A stretch of 64,000 bases of DNA from Arenibacter algicola (GCF_000733925.1 NZ_JPOO01000001.1:1178001-1242000), one strand, 5' to 3'; positions 1 to 8,188 are shown, numbered from the stretch's first letter. Notes: generated by a model from the letters alone, not told the origin. Translations and numbers: made by a program.

Positions 1-16
1 TAGTAAAAAATAATTG

Positions 17-24
17 TATTTTTG
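17..24 (+). promoter_or_regulatory. Putative -7 box ahead of the tRNA-Glu genes
   Basis: TATTTTTG fits the Bacteroidota primary-sigma -7 consensus TAnnTTTG and lies 24 bases before the first tRNA-Glu, a suitable distance for a short tRNA leader. The matching -33 element would fall at or beyond the window edge, so only half of the promoter can be checked. Confidence 0.5.
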
Positions 25-47
25 CATCCGCAATTATGCGATTTGAT

Positions 48-119
48 GGTCCGTTCGTCTAGGGGTTAGGACGCCAGGTTTTCATCCTGGTAACAGGGGT
101 TCGATTCCCCTACGGACTA
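48..119 (+). tRNA. tRNA-Glu (anticodon TTC), copy 1
   Basis: This 72-nt cloverleaf has acceptor strands GGTCCGT and ACGGACT (first pair G-U), anticodon stem CCAGG/CCTGG around loop TTTTCAT with TTC at positions 34-36, and T arm AGGGG-TTCGATT-CCCCT. No CCA is encoded; the discriminator A is followed by C then T. It decodes GAA/GAG and is followed after 72 bases by an identical copy, probably in one transcript. Confidence 0.96.
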
Positions 120-191
120 CTAAGGTTATTTTGAAATTTTGGGGTACTGATGGCAACTTGAAAATTCTGTCCGTACTTGCAACCAAAAAAT

Positions 192-263
192 GGTCCGTTC
201 GTCTAGGGGTTAGGACGCCAGGTTTTCATCCTGGTAACAGGGGTTCGATTCCCCTACGGACTA
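192..263 (+). tRNA. tRNA-Glu (anticodon TTC), copy 2
   Basis: The 72 nt are identical to the copy at 48-119, with the same arms and TTC anticodon. Identity extends only a few bases outside the gene, so the two copies are kept identical by selection or gene conversion. rpsT starts 50 bases downstream. Confidence 0.96.
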
Positions 264-313
264 CACAGTACATTTAAGGGTATAGCCCAATAAAAAAATT
301 AATTAAATAGAAA

Positions 314-565
314 ATGGCAAATCATAAGTCAGCATTAAAGAGGATTAGAAGGAACGAAGCGGTAAGATTACGTAATAGGTACCAGCATAAAACAACCCGT
401 AACGCTATCAGAAGATTGCGTACAGAGGAGGATAAGAAAGCTGCTGAAACTTTGTTGCCAAGCGTAGTAAGTATGATCGATAGATTGGCCAAGCGCAATA
501 TTATCCATTCCAACAAAGCTGCAAACTTAAAGAGCAAACTAACTAAGCAAGTAGCTGCACTATAA
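314..565 (+). CDS. rpsT: 30S ribosomal protein S20
   Basis: This 83-residue basic, helical protein binds the 5' domain of 16S rRNA early in 30S assembly. It opens with MANHKSALKRIRRNE, the typical S20 start, and keeps the Lys/Arg-rich first helix and the conserved IHSNKAANLKSKL segment near the C-terminus. The length is normal for the family. It follows the two tRNA-Glu genes and is closed by a hairpin terminator at 587-617, so it may be cotranscribed with the tRNAs. No clear ribosome-binding site is seen, as is usual in this phylum. Confidence 0.97.
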   Translation: MANHKSALKRIRRNEAVRLRNRYQHKTTRNAIRRLRTEEDKKAAETLLPSVVSMIDRLAKRNIIHSNKAANLKSKLTKQVAAL

Positions 566-586
566 GTTTTATAATTTATAAAAAGG

Positions 587-617
587 AACGCCCTTCGTAA
601 GAATGGGCGTTTTTTTG
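587..617 (+). terminator. Rho-independent terminator of rpsT
   Basis: Stem ACGCCC (588-593) pairs with GGGCGT (605-610) around an 11-nt loop and runs into a T tract of seven. It lies 22 bases after the rpsT stop. Confidence 0.85.
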
Positions 618-778
618 TTTTTGCTATTCGCCATATTTATCGTGATATCCATTTTTGGTTAAGATATATTATGAAATTATCAAGATACCGTAAGGATCGA
701 GATATGCATACGAAAACTGTAGGTAATTCACCGGAATCATATTATATTCGGAATTCATTTTTGTTTAATCCAAACTTA

Positions 779-2224
779 ATGAAACTGAAAATGATGGGAA
801 CAATACGCTTAACACAAAAACTAGGGTTCATTTTATTTGTAATTCTTGTAGGTTGTAAATCACAACAGGAAAAAGTACCTCATGGTCACTCCCTTGACAC
901 TGGACACGACCATTCCCATTCTCATAGCCATTATCCGGAACACGATTCAATAATGGCCCATAAATTAATGTTTCCGTCCCGAGTACCGGACAGGGTAATT
1001 GCCAATTTAACGGCGGATGCGGCCCATAGTATGGCTGTGAATTGGAGAACGGATCAACAAGTGGAAGCTGGATTTGTTGAAATTGCAGTGGCGACCGATG
1101 GACCGGAGTTTTTGCTGAAAGACGTAAGACGAGTGGAAGCGAAAAGTGAAATTTTTCAAAATCAGAATAGTAAAGAGCCTCTTGTAAAAGCCGTATACCA
1201 TTCGGCGGTAGTGAATAATCTACAACCAAAAACTACCTATGTCTATAGGGTAGGTAACGGTAAGGAAGGCAACGATGGTTGGAGTGAATGGTTTCAATAT
1301 ACCACGGCCAGTGACACTATGGGAGAGCCTTTTAGTTTTATTTATTTTGGGGATGCCCAAAATAATGTGAAGTCGCTCTGGTCCAGGGTAATACGAAATT
1401 CTTATCGAAAATTTCCAGAAGTGAATTTCATGTTGCATGCTGGCGATCTAATTAACGACAGGGATGCCAATCTGGAATGGGGAGAATGGTTTTATGCAGG
1501 TAGCTTTATCCATGCCACGGTGCCAAGTGTTATGACACCGGGTAATCATGAATACAGGGATGGTGTATTAACCTCTTTGTGGAAACCACAATTCACTTTG
1601 CCCGAAAATGGACCAATTGAGGAATTAAAAGAAACGTGTTTTGCAATTGATTATCAAGACATGAAATTGATTTCTATTGATAGCGAAGGTTATGATGAAA
1701 GTATGGAAGCCCGTTCGGCACAGATAAAATGGCTAGATTCCGTATTGCAATCAAACACTAAAAAATGGATAACCATTTTCACGCATTATCCGGTTTATTC
1801 TACCAAGGAAGGACGGGACAATTGGGAGCTGAGAGAAGGTATAAAACCATTGATAGATAAATATGGGGTAGATTTGGTATTACAAGGGCATGATCATACA
1901 TACGCAAGAGGTTATGCTGATAATAAAGGTAAAGGGTTAACAGTGTTGGATGATGCAGGCACTGTTTATGCGGTTTCTGTTAGTGGCCCTAAAATGTACG
2001 AATCCCAAGACCAGGATTGGATGGTGCGAAGGGGGGAATACACCCAATTGTTTCAAATCATTACCGTTACCAATGATACCATTAAATATGAGGCGTATAC
2101 CCCTATAGGAAACCTCTATGATGCCTTCGACCTTATTAAAAAGGACGGCAAAAAACAACTTATCAATAGGGTGCCGGACAGTCCAATACGACTAAAAAAG
2201 GACTTTGTGCGAGAAGAGAAATAG
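779..2224 (+). CDS. Lipoprotein metallophosphoesterase, purple acid phosphatase type
   Basis: This 481-residue protein is probably a surface or periplasmic phosphatase. The start at 779 is preferred over the in-frame ATG at 671 because it puts a signal peptide directly at the N-terminus, ending in lipobox LVGC with Cys near residue 26. A histidine-rich linker (about residues 34-55) follows, then a fibronectin-III-like purple-acid-phosphatase N domain (about 60-180) and the catalytic metallophosphoesterase domain. Metal-ligand motifs are visible in order: GDAQ (about 191), GDLI, GNHE (about 255), THYP and GHDH (about 370). Family knowledge indicates a dinuclear metal centre hydrolysing phosphomonoesters; the natural substrate is unknown. 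It stands alone between rpsT and a gene-poor stretch. Confidence 0.85.
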   Translation: MKLKMMGTIRLTQKLGFILFVILVGCKSQQEKVPHGHSLDTGHDHSHSHSHYPEHDSIMAHKLMFPSRVPDRVIANLTADAAHSMAVNWRTDQQVEAGFVEIAVATDGPEFLLKDVRRVEAKSEIFQNQNSKEPLVKAVYHSAVVNNLQPKTTYVYRVGNGKEGNDGWSEWFQYTTASDTMGEPFSFIYFGDAQNNVKSLWSRVIRNSYRKFPEVNFMLHAGDLINDRDANLEWGEWFYAGSFIHATVPSVMTPGNHEYRDGVLTSLWKPQFTLPENGPIEELKETCFAIDYQDMKLISIDSEGYDESMEARSAQIKWLDSVLQSNTKKWITIFTHYPVYSTKEGRDNWELREGIKPLIDKYGVDLVLQGHDHTYARGYADNKGKGLTVLDDAGTVYAVSVSGPKMYESQDQDWMVRRGEYTQLFQIITVTNDTIKYEAYTPIGNLYDAFDLIKKDGKKQLINRVPDSPIRLKKDFVREEK

Positions 2225-2801
2225 TATATTTCATATACTACGCTGATTATTATTTGGAAGCCTTGTTGCGCGCGAAGAAAAATGTGGCCCGGTGAATCTG
2301 GGAGGTATCACCTGTAAACAAGCCTTTGGTTTCAATCCCTTCCGTATTCTCCTCTAACCTTCCGCAAAAAAATGCGGGACAAGCCTTCCCTAATTGGAGG
2401 TAATGTGTTTGGGTAGATTTAATAATTTACACTGGGAATTATTTCCCCTCCTTGTTAGGGGGAAGGGGGAGGACTATAGTAAGGACAGGGATTAAAGTGG
2501 CGAAACAATCTGCCACTTGCCACGATTACAATGAAGTTGTTAAATAATGTTGAACTAACAAACCATTGCCTATTGGCCAATGGTTTTTGGCAAAACGGCA
2601 CTGAAAATTTTGTTAGTGCTAATTTTTAATCGTTCACTGAATAAAACAGATTGCCTCGCTTCGCTCGCAATGACGGTTTGTAGAAGTTAGATATTAGAAC
2701 TGAGACATTGTAACATTATAACAGACTTTAAACCTTGATGTTTGAACATAAGTATCCAGTCTATTTTCTAACCTCTAGTTTCTCACTACTCTCTACCAAT
2801 A
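2225..2801. other. Gene-poor stretch with small hairpins
   Basis: No plausible coding frame is seen. It holds a pyrimidine/purine-rich motif near 2447-2475, a hairpin AACCATTG (2561-2568) with CAATGGTT (2578-2585) followed by a T run that could act as a terminator, and the repeat at 2651-2676. The rest looks like decayed or spacer DNA between convergent genes. Confidence 0.5.
2651..2676. repeat. Small palindromic intergenic repeat
   Basis: TTGCCTCGCTTCGCTCGCAA followed by TGACGG is an imperfect palindrome (TTGC...GCAA) of the kind of short GC-rich intergenic repeat seen in many Bacteroidota genomes. Only one copy of this type occurs in the window, so family membership rests on recognition. 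Confidence 0.5.
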
Positions 2802-3644
2802 TCATCGTTGTCTGCGGTAATCCGTTGGGGTAAGACCTTTAATTTCTTTAAATTTTCTATTGAAATTGGCAATGGTTCCAAAACCACATTGTTCGGATAT
2901 CATGGCAATTGAAAGGTCGGGACTGTTCGTGATAAGTTTACAGGCATTTTCAATTCGTATTTCAATCAAAAATTGAAAAAATGTTTTGTTGGTTCGTTTT
3001 TTAAAATAGCGGCAAAATGAATTCTTGTTCATATGGGCCTTGTCCGCAATTTCTTCCAGAGTAATAGGTTCATAAAACTTTTCCATGGCATATTCAAACA
3101 CATCGTTCATTCGTTTTCCCTCGTCGTCCGTATACCTTTTTTTGTAAACAAAAGAAGACAGGGGAGTGGATACCGCTGTACTTATTAAATTTAGTATTTT
3201 CAAAAGTGTAGCTACCCTTTCAATCTTATTTTGATGACTTAACTTATTGAATTGTTTTGTGATTTTCTGTTTTTTGGATAGCACCTTCAGTCCGTATTCC
3301 GAACCTTTAAAAAATTCCTTGGTTTCTGCCATATCCGTTAACTCGAAAAAATGTTTTCCAAATGAGTCCTTTTTAAAAAATAGGGAACACATGATAGATT
3401 CATCACTTTTGTCGGAATCACTTTTAAAGACATGGGGAACATATTCACCTATAACCAAAATGTCTCCTTCCTGATATTCATTTATAGTGTCTGCCACAAC
3501 AAAGGAGCCAGATCCTTTTACGACAAGGCTTATTTGTATTTCTTGATGTTGATGAAGTTGGCCATAGAATATTCTTTCGCGATCCTCTTGGTAGATGAGT
3601 GCTTCGTTTTTTGGTTTTGGTATTTTAAATGGCAGTACCTTCAA
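2802..3644 (-). CDS. AraC-family transcriptional regulator with cupin sensor domain
   Basis: This 280-residue regulator has an N-terminal cupin-like sensor domain (about 20-110, with HQHQEIQIS near residue 32-40 as the likely ligand or metal strand) and a C-terminal AraC double helix-turn-helix (about 180-280). The second helix-turn-helix carries the family signature around CGFGTIANFNRKFKEIKG, and LEEIADKAHMNKNSFCRYFK forms the first. Proteins of this build usually respond to a sugar or small metabolite. No transporter or enzyme gene lies next to it, so the target is unknown. Confidence 0.85.
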   Translation of the reverse strand: MKVLPFKIPKPKNEALIYQEDRERIFYGQLHQHQEIQISLVVKGSGSFVVADTINEYQEGDILVIGEYVPHVFKSDSDKSDESIMCSLFFKKDSFGKHFFELTDMAETKEFFKGSEYGLKVLSKKQKITKQFNKLSHQNKIERVATLLKILNLISTAVSTPLSSFVYKKRYTDDEGKRMNDVFEYAMEKFYEPITLEEIADKAHMNKNSFCRYFKKRTNKTFFQFLIEIRIENACKLITNSPDLSIAMISEQCGFGTIANFNRKFKEIKGLTPTDYRRQR

Positions 3645-3760
3645 ATTGTGTTTTTTGCAAATATTATTTAAAAATATGATATTATGCGGTAATTGGGGTG
3701 ATATAGTTTAATAATTGATTTTTCTGAAAAAAAATGAGCGGACCAGTTTTTCCGTAAAAA

Positions 3761-3807
3761 AGAACCACGCCTAAAAGACATGGTTTCTTGCCTGTTGTGA
3801 CCTCGAC
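3761..3807 (-). repeat. tRNA-Arg 3'-end remnant with hairpin, outer copy
   Basis: GTGACCTCGAC (3797-3807) matches, as reverse complement, the last 11 bases of tRNA-Arg(ACG) at 19217-19227. Read on the minus strand it is followed by hairpin AACCATG/CACGGTT-like arms (3763-3769 and 3779-3785) and a T-rich tail. The same order recurs at 3931-3976, which points to duplication of a tRNA-end plus terminator unit. Confidence 0.5.
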
Positions 3808-3930
3808 AAGATTAGCTACGGTTTTCCTTGCTGCTCAAAGCTGCAAATAAGAAACCGCTCCGCTATCGCTGCTGGTTCTTTTTTTATTCCAAAACCTCAA
3901 ACTTCGTTTAGCTTTTTCCAATAAACAAAG

Positions 3931-3976
3931 AACCACGCCTTAAAAGACGTGGTTTCTTGCTTGTTGTGACCTCGAC
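3931..3976 (-). repeat. tRNA-Arg 3'-end remnant with hairpin, inner copy
   Basis: GTGACCTCGAC (3966-3976) again matches the tRNA-Arg 3' terminus, and the hairpin arms AACCACG (3931-3937) and CGTGGTT (3948-3954) follow in the minus direction. The hairpin sequence and the TTGTTGTGACC junction closely resemble the copy at 3761-3807. These are probably scars of earlier integration and loss at this tRNA. Confidence 0.5.
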
Positions 3977-4030
3977 AGGATTTACTGTCGCACATCCTGC
4001 AAAGCTCCGCTTTGAAAATAGCACAAACAA

Positions 4031-4060
4031 AAAAACGCTCAAGCTTACTTGGCGTTTTTT
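4031..4060 (-). terminator. Terminator of the original tRNA-Arg transcript
   Basis: Arms AAACGC-T-CAAG and CTTG-GCGTTT pair around a CTTA loop with one bulge, flanked by A and T runs, so it could act in either direction. It sits just beyond the left tRNA fragment, where the chromosomal tRNA-Arg transcript would have ended before the element inserted. Confidence 0.65.
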
Positions 4061-4079
4061 CATATTGTACTATTTATTC

Positions 4080-4125
4080 GTGACCTCGACTGGATTCAAA
4101 CCAGTAACCTTCTGAGCCGTAATCA
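4080..4125 (-). repeat. attL: 46 bp tRNA-Arg 3'-half fragment
   Basis: These 46 bases are identical to 19217-19262. They cover the tRNA-Arg(ACG) gene from the anticodon loop to the 3' terminus. The match stops abruptly at both sides (C versus A before it, T versus G after it), which defines the core direct repeat left by site-specific integration. Confidence 0.92.
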
Positions 4126-4242
4126 TAAGTTATTATTAATTGATATATCAAGTTTATTACTAAATGTTACGTTTTACGCTGATTATGTGGGGTATATCGG
4201 TTGATAAATATATTAATATTATTGGTTTGTTTATTGTTTTTG

Positions 4243-4272
4243 TGGGCAAATGTGGGTAAATTGTGGGCAAAT
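4243..4272 (+). promoter_or_regulatory. Putative integrase arm-type sites, left end
   Basis: Three direct repeats of TGGGCAAAT or TGGGTAAAT lie at 4243-4251, 4253-4261 and 4264-4272, spaced 10-11 bases apart, about one helical turn. The same 9-mer recurs twice at the right end (19150-19169), which fits arm-type binding sites of a tyrosine integrase. They end 15 bases before the integrase start, so they may also control its expression. Confidence 0.6.
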
Positions 4273-4287
4273 TAAAAAAGAGTTGTC

Positions 4288-5544
4288 ATGGATTATAAAA
4301 TATCAATAGTACAGGATAAGCGTAGGCAGCTTAAAAACGGTAAGTTTCCCATCAAGGTTAGAGTTTGGGTAAACGACCTTAAAAAAGCTAAAAGGGTTAC
4401 TACGGGCATTGAAATGACGGAAGACGATTTTTTAAATTCATGGGAGAGCAAAAAGAACCCCGATAAATTGAAAGGTAACGATAGGGAGAACTATCAAATG
4501 TTGATGAACTTAAGCGAGAGGGCAGAGGAATCTGCTAAATCCTTGGATTATTTTGATTTTAAAACCTTCGAGCAAAAACTAAGAAGAAAATCTTCCGATA
4601 AGATAAGTGTTGTTTATCATTTTAACAAGGCTATTACGGAATTTAGAAAAAAAGGCAGAATCGGGGCTGCTGAGAGTTATAATTCTGCCCTGGTATCCTT
4701 GATGAAGTATGAAGCACAAAGAACCAAAGTTCCCAAAGAGTCTTTAACATTCGTTGAGGTTACTCCTAAATGGTTGCACGATTACGAAAGCTACATGATC
4801 GATGATCTCGGCAGGAGTGTTACTACAGTTGCAATTTACACCCGTACGTTAAGAGTGATATTTAACAATGCTATTTCAGATAATGATTTGGATAAGAGGT
4901 ACTACCCATTTGGGAAAAAGAAGTATGAGATACCTGAGGAAAAGAAGGTAAAGAAAACACTGATCAGGAGCCAGGTAGAGCTTTTTTATCATGCTATATT
5001 ACCGCCCTTACAAGAGAGGGCCAGAGATTACTGGTTTTTTAGTTATGCCTGTAGTGGTATGAATTTTAAGGATATCGCTATGCTTAAATTTGAAAATATA
5101 AGTAATGGTGAAATTTCCTATTATCGGGAAAAGACGAAAGTTAAAAAGAGAACTAATAAAAAGAAAATAACAGTAAGACTGAATGATTTATCCCAAAAGA
5201 TACTTGATAAATATAAGACGGAGTATCGAGGGGACAAATCTTATGTGTTTCCAATTTTGGAAGATGGGGATTCTCCAGAGGTTATCTTTAGAAAAGTGAA
5301 CAATTTCATTAGGGCCACCAACCAACAGTTAAAACGTATTGCTAAGGAATACCATTTCCCTGAGGGCTTAAGCACTTACTGGGCTAGACATTCCTATGCC
5401 ACCAACATGATCAATATAGGGGCTAGTATAGAGCTGATTAGCGAGGCTTTGAACCATAGTGATACTAGGGTGACCCAAAATTATTTTGATGGGTTTGAGG
5501 ACGATAAGAAAAAGGAATTTGCGGATAAACTAATGAATTTTTAA
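4288..5544 (+). CDS. int: Tyrosine site-specific integrase
   Basis: This 418-residue recombinase would catalyse insertion and, with an excisionase, release of the element at tRNA-Arg. An arm-binding N-terminal region (about 1-95) is followed by a SAM-like core-binding domain (about 105-205) and a catalytic domain (about 235-410). Visible catalytic residues are Arg and His in WARHSYAT (about 367-368), the later His in LNHS, and nucleophile Tyr in TQNYF (about 399). The usual first Arg lies in SGMNFKDI, where Asn replaces it (about 259); my memory is that a Bacteroidota integrase subfamily shares this. It sits 162 bases inside attL and is followed after one base by the 575-residue gene. Confidence 0.95.
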   Translation: MDYKISIVQDKRRQLKNGKFPIKVRVWVNDLKKAKRVTTGIEMTEDDFLNSWESKKNPDKLKGNDRENYQMLMNLSERAEESAKSLDYFDFKTFEQKLRRKSSDKISVVYHFNKAITEFRKKGRIGAAESYNSALVSLMKYEAQRTKVPKESLTFVEVTPKWLHDYESYMIDDLGRSVTTVAIYTRTLRVIFNNAISDNDLDKRYYPFGKKKYEIPEEKKVKKTLIRSQVELFYHAILPPLQERARDYWFFSYACSGMNFKDIAMLKFENISNGEISYYREKTKVKKRTNKKKITVRLNDLSQKILDKYKTEYRGDKSYVFPILEDGDSPEVIFRKVNNFIRATNQQLKRIAKEYHFPEGLSTYWARHSYATNMINIGASIELISEALNHSDTRVTQNYFDGFEDDKKKEFADKLMNF

Positions 5545-5545
5545 T

Positions 5546-7273
5546 ATGGGTATCGATGTACGCGATTTTCCTGATACGGTTCAGGAGTATTTTGAATCAA
5601 TCAATTCAATGGTTGTGTTTCAAGAGGCGTTTAAGGGAGGTCCTAATAATCCCTTTATTAATGATTTAAGGAAGGTTTGGCGTGAAGAATTAGAGCGACA
5701 AATTATTGAAAATGAAACCCCTACAATATCAAGTGGATATACTGAAATGTTCGGCGCACATCTTAGTCAATTGATTATTATTTATTCTGATTTATATTGC
5801 CTTATTGTTGCAGAGGAAAAAGATAAAAATAAATACATACGTAAAATTGAAAGAAATTCTAACAATCTTAAAAGCGTAGTTGAGATAAATATTAATAATA
5901 TTTATTATCCAGAATATTATAAAACACAAGTAAATTCAATTCAGCAATTTGTAAATTCTATAGGGGTGACTTGGTCAACTAGTCCTATTTGTGGATTTTA
6001 TTCGGCTTCAATCGAAAAGCTTTCAGAGTTAACCAGAAACGGTGACCGGAATAAACTCTTGGAAACTGTACATGATGGTCCTAGGGTAAGTAGAATTGTA
6101 GATTGGTCATTAGTGCATTTTATAAATAGAGATTTTCTTTGCGCCTCAAAAAGATTAATACATCTAACTCCAAAGGTAAAAACTAGGGTTCAAAAATATG
6201 GAGTTTCATTGGAATTTCAAGTCTTTAATATTGACGGTTTTGAGTACATCATAGAGAGGGATGAAACTGGCCCAGGAAGATTTATGGTGGCTAATTTTGA
6301 ATATATCGATAAATGGTTAAAGAGATATGCTTTTCTTTTAAATGAACAAAAGTTAATTGCTGAAGATGATAACACCATTTTCATAAAGATAATGCATGAA
6401 GCTTCAAACTTAGATAGCACTTTTATTAAACCTATCGCTCGTCATTTACAGGATATAATAATAAACATACATTCTTTTCACAGACCGCCTTTTGATCCAA
6501 CAACTTTTAAAATTTTAGGTAATTTGGAAGTACTGGCGTTGATTAAAGAAAATCTGATTGGTTGGTGGGAATATGATATTTATGATAAATACATTGACTC
6601 TTGGAATGGCTTCTGGTTGGATTTAAGGACTGCTTTAAATAAAATGAATATAAGTGAATTTATAAAATTTAAGGATATCCTAGTTTCGGAAATTTCACGA
6701 TATAATATTGAAAGTGCAAGCAATGGTTTTTATTTAGGTAATAATCCTTGGGGTATTGACCTCCTTGAAATGCCAAGTAAAATAGATTCATTTTGTACTA
6801 ATGATATTAATCAAAAGATTAGCCTTGAGATGCTTAAGGTTAAGCAAATTAGAAAATCTGATTTACCGACTAAAACACCTTTTGATGAAGAATTGGCAAC
6901 ATTAAGGAAATCGGAGAATAAATTTAATAAAGGAATACCGATGAATATTGTTGTTAACCATTTTTTAGTGTTAACTCAAAAAAAGGGAAGGGATAACAAT
7001 CCGATTCTATCTGAAGAAAATTTTTTACAATTTATTAAATTAGGTTTTTTGGATCAGCCGGATATTAAGCCCCAAAAATTTAACTGTGAAAGTAGTCAAA
7101 AAGGCAGGATTATAAAATTGTTTTATGGCTTTTATGATATTGCTGTTAGTGATTATAGGCTCTTAAATAAAACAGATCCGTTTATTGATTTGATTTTAAA
7201 ATGTTTCACTAATTGGGACAGGAGTTCCATTAAAGCGTTTTTTAAACGGAATAAAGTTAAGGGGGTATTGTGA
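5546..7273 (+). CDS. Uncharacterised 575-residue element protein
   Basis: I do not recognise this protein. It begins one base after the integrase stop, so the two are almost certainly cotranscribed and may act together. It is largely helical, has no signal peptide or membrane segment, and no nucleotide-binding or nuclease motif that I can identify. The N-terminal part (1-150) and middle (150-430) are aromatic-rich; after a charged linker (about 440-470) comes a compact C-terminal region (about 475-560) that looks like a separate domain. The DNA is more AT-rich than the neighbouring genes. It may be an integration accessory factor or a cargo defence gene; nothing in the sequence decides. Confidence 0.75.
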   Translation: MGIDVRDFPDTVQEYFESINSMVVFQEAFKGGPNNPFINDLRKVWREELERQIIENETPTISSGYTEMFGAHLSQLIIIYSDLYCLIVAEEKDKNKYIRKIERNSNNLKSVVEININNIYYPEYYKTQVNSIQQFVNSIGVTWSTSPICGFYSASIEKLSELTRNGDRNKLLETVHDGPRVSRIVDWSLVHFINRDFLCASKRLIHLTPKVKTRVQKYGVSLEFQVFNIDGFEYIIERDETGPGRFMVANFEYIDKWLKRYAFLLNEQKLIAEDDNTIFIKIMHEASNLDSTFIKPIARHLQDIIINIHSFHRPPFDPTTFKILGNLEVLALIKENLIGWWEYDIYDKYIDSWNGFWLDLRTALNKMNISEFIKFKDILVSEISRYNIESASNGFYLGNNPWGIDLLEMPSKIDSFCTNDINQKISLEMLKVKQIRKSDLPTKTPFDEELATLRKSENKFNKGIPMNIVVNHFLVLTQKKGRDNNPILSEENFLQFIKLGFLDQPDIKPQKFNCESSQKGRIIKLFYGFYDIAVSDYRLLNKTDPFIDLILKCFTNWDRSSIKAFFKRNKVKGVL

Positions 7274-7295
7274 TATTATTTATAGTTATTCTTAT

Positions 7296-7337
7296 CTAGT
7301 TTATTGTCGTTCTTGCCTACTTTATTGCCTTGCTTGC
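7296..7337. repeat. Tandem 21 bp direct repeat upstream of the xis-like gene
   Basis: Bases 7296-7316 and 7317-7337 match at 17 of 21 positions (CTAGTTTATTG... and CTACTTTATTG...). A 21-base period places both copies on the same DNA face, as expected of tandem binding sites, possibly for the excisionase-like protein encoded next. Confidence 0.5.
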
Positions 7338-7371
7338 CATGCTTTAAAAAGCGCATTAAAACCTACATAAT

Positions 7372-7405
7372 ATTGCTCTAATAAAACATAAATTAATAGA
7401 GCAAT
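7372..7405 (+). promoter_or_regulatory. Inverted repeat over the xis-like start codon
   Basis: ATTGCTCTA (7372-7380) and TAGAGCAAT (7397-7405) are perfect 9-base arms around 16 bases. The right arm includes the first two bases of the start ATG at 7404. It could be an operator, or an mRNA hairpin that hides the start codon. Confidence 0.5.
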
Positions 7406-7748
7406 GGAAGCACTTACACACAATGATTTGCCTAGGGCAACAACGGATTTATTAGCGAAGGCTGATAGAATTATTTCATTATTGTTAAGTCAGACAGTAT
7501 CCTCCAATGTAATCGAGGATAAATGGATGGACTTAGATGAACTAGTGAATTATGATCCCGAGAAAAGGGCAAAAGCAACATTTTATAGCTACACCCAAAA
7601 TCCTACTAGTGGATTGCCATTTCACAAAAGGGGAAAGAAGTTAATCTTTTTGAAGTCTGAAATAGACGCTTGGTTAAAGCAGGGAAAAAACAAGACCAAT
7701 TCAGAAATATCGGACGAATTGGACAATCTTTTATCATCTAAAAAATAA
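7404..7748 (+). CDS. Excisionase-like helix-turn-helix protein
   Basis: This 114-residue protein has an N-terminal coiled region (1-38) followed by a winged-helix/MerR-like domain (about 42-95). The WMDLDELVNYDPEKRAKATFY stretch supplies the helix-turn-helix, and the strand pair ending in GKKLIFLKSEIDAWL is typical of the HTH_17/excisionase family. Proteins of this kind bend DNA at att sites or activate replication genes. It opens the rightward block of replication genes and is preceded by a tandem repeat and an inverted repeat that could be its targets. The role is inferred from family and position. Confidence 0.75.
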   Translation: MEALTHNDLPRATTDLLAKADRIISLLLSQTVSSNVIEDKWMDLDELVNYDPEKRAKATFYSYTQNPTSGLPFHKRGKKLIFLKSEIDAWLKQGKNKTNSEISDELDNLLSSKK

Positions 7749-7756
7749 AATAGGCC

Positions 7757-8188
7757 ATGAGAACAGCGAATTCTAATGACCTAAAATCTTCTAACGGTGA
7801 TAAGGTCAAATATAATGAAAATTTAGAACTATTAAAAGCCTATGTTAGGCAATCTCCATACATACCAAAATTGGAACAACCAACTGTTAGTGTGCAATTC
7901 GGTGTTCCTTATAGTCCTATGGTGTTTAGGGAAGAATATTCCTCTAGGATAAAGAGATTCTTGTATAATAATACTTCGACGGCTGCTTATGTAAGCAAGA
8001 TTACAAGTATACCACAAAAATATATTTGTCAAGTCAAGGCTTTACTGGAAGACAAAGGTGATTTAAAAGTTGTTGGATTTGGAAGATGTCCAGCTACTGG
8101 TTCTGCAAACGTTCAATTCCTCTCAACAAATCCTGAGATTTGGGACGATCCTGATTTAGTGAGTAGAAACGAACTAAAAATGCGATAA
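7757..8188 (+). CDS. Small winged-helix-like protein of the replication block
   Basis: I do not recognise this 143-residue protein by name. The C-terminal half (about 75-130) has the helix-helix-strand pattern of a winged-helix domain, around TAAYVSKITSIPQKYICQVK followed by glycine-rich strands. The N-terminal half is less ordered. It lies 8 bases after the excisionase-like gene, and its stop overlaps the helicase start by one base (TAATG), so translation is probably coupled. A DNA-binding role in replication initiation or regulation is plausible but unproven. Confidence 0.7.
   Translation: MRTANSNDLKSSNGDKVKYNENLELLKAYVRQSPYIPKLEQPTVSVQFGVPYSPMVFREEYSSRIKRFLYNNTSTAAYVSKITSIPQKYICQVKALLEDKGDLKVVGFGRCPATGSANVQFLSTNPEIWDDPDLVSRNELKMR

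Noticed and set aside
671..778. Upstream ATG of the metallophosphoesterase
   Set aside because: It would bury the lipoprotein signal 36 residues inside the protein.
3761..3960. CRISPR-like repeat array
   Set aside because: The two similar hairpin units differ in sequence and spacing and adjoin tRNA remnants; there are no regular spacers and no cas genes.
5050..5075. Integrase judged inactive because Asn replaces the first catalytic Arg
   Set aside because: The rest of the active site is intact and, from memory, a Bacteroidota integrase subfamily carries this change, so it is not evidence of decay.
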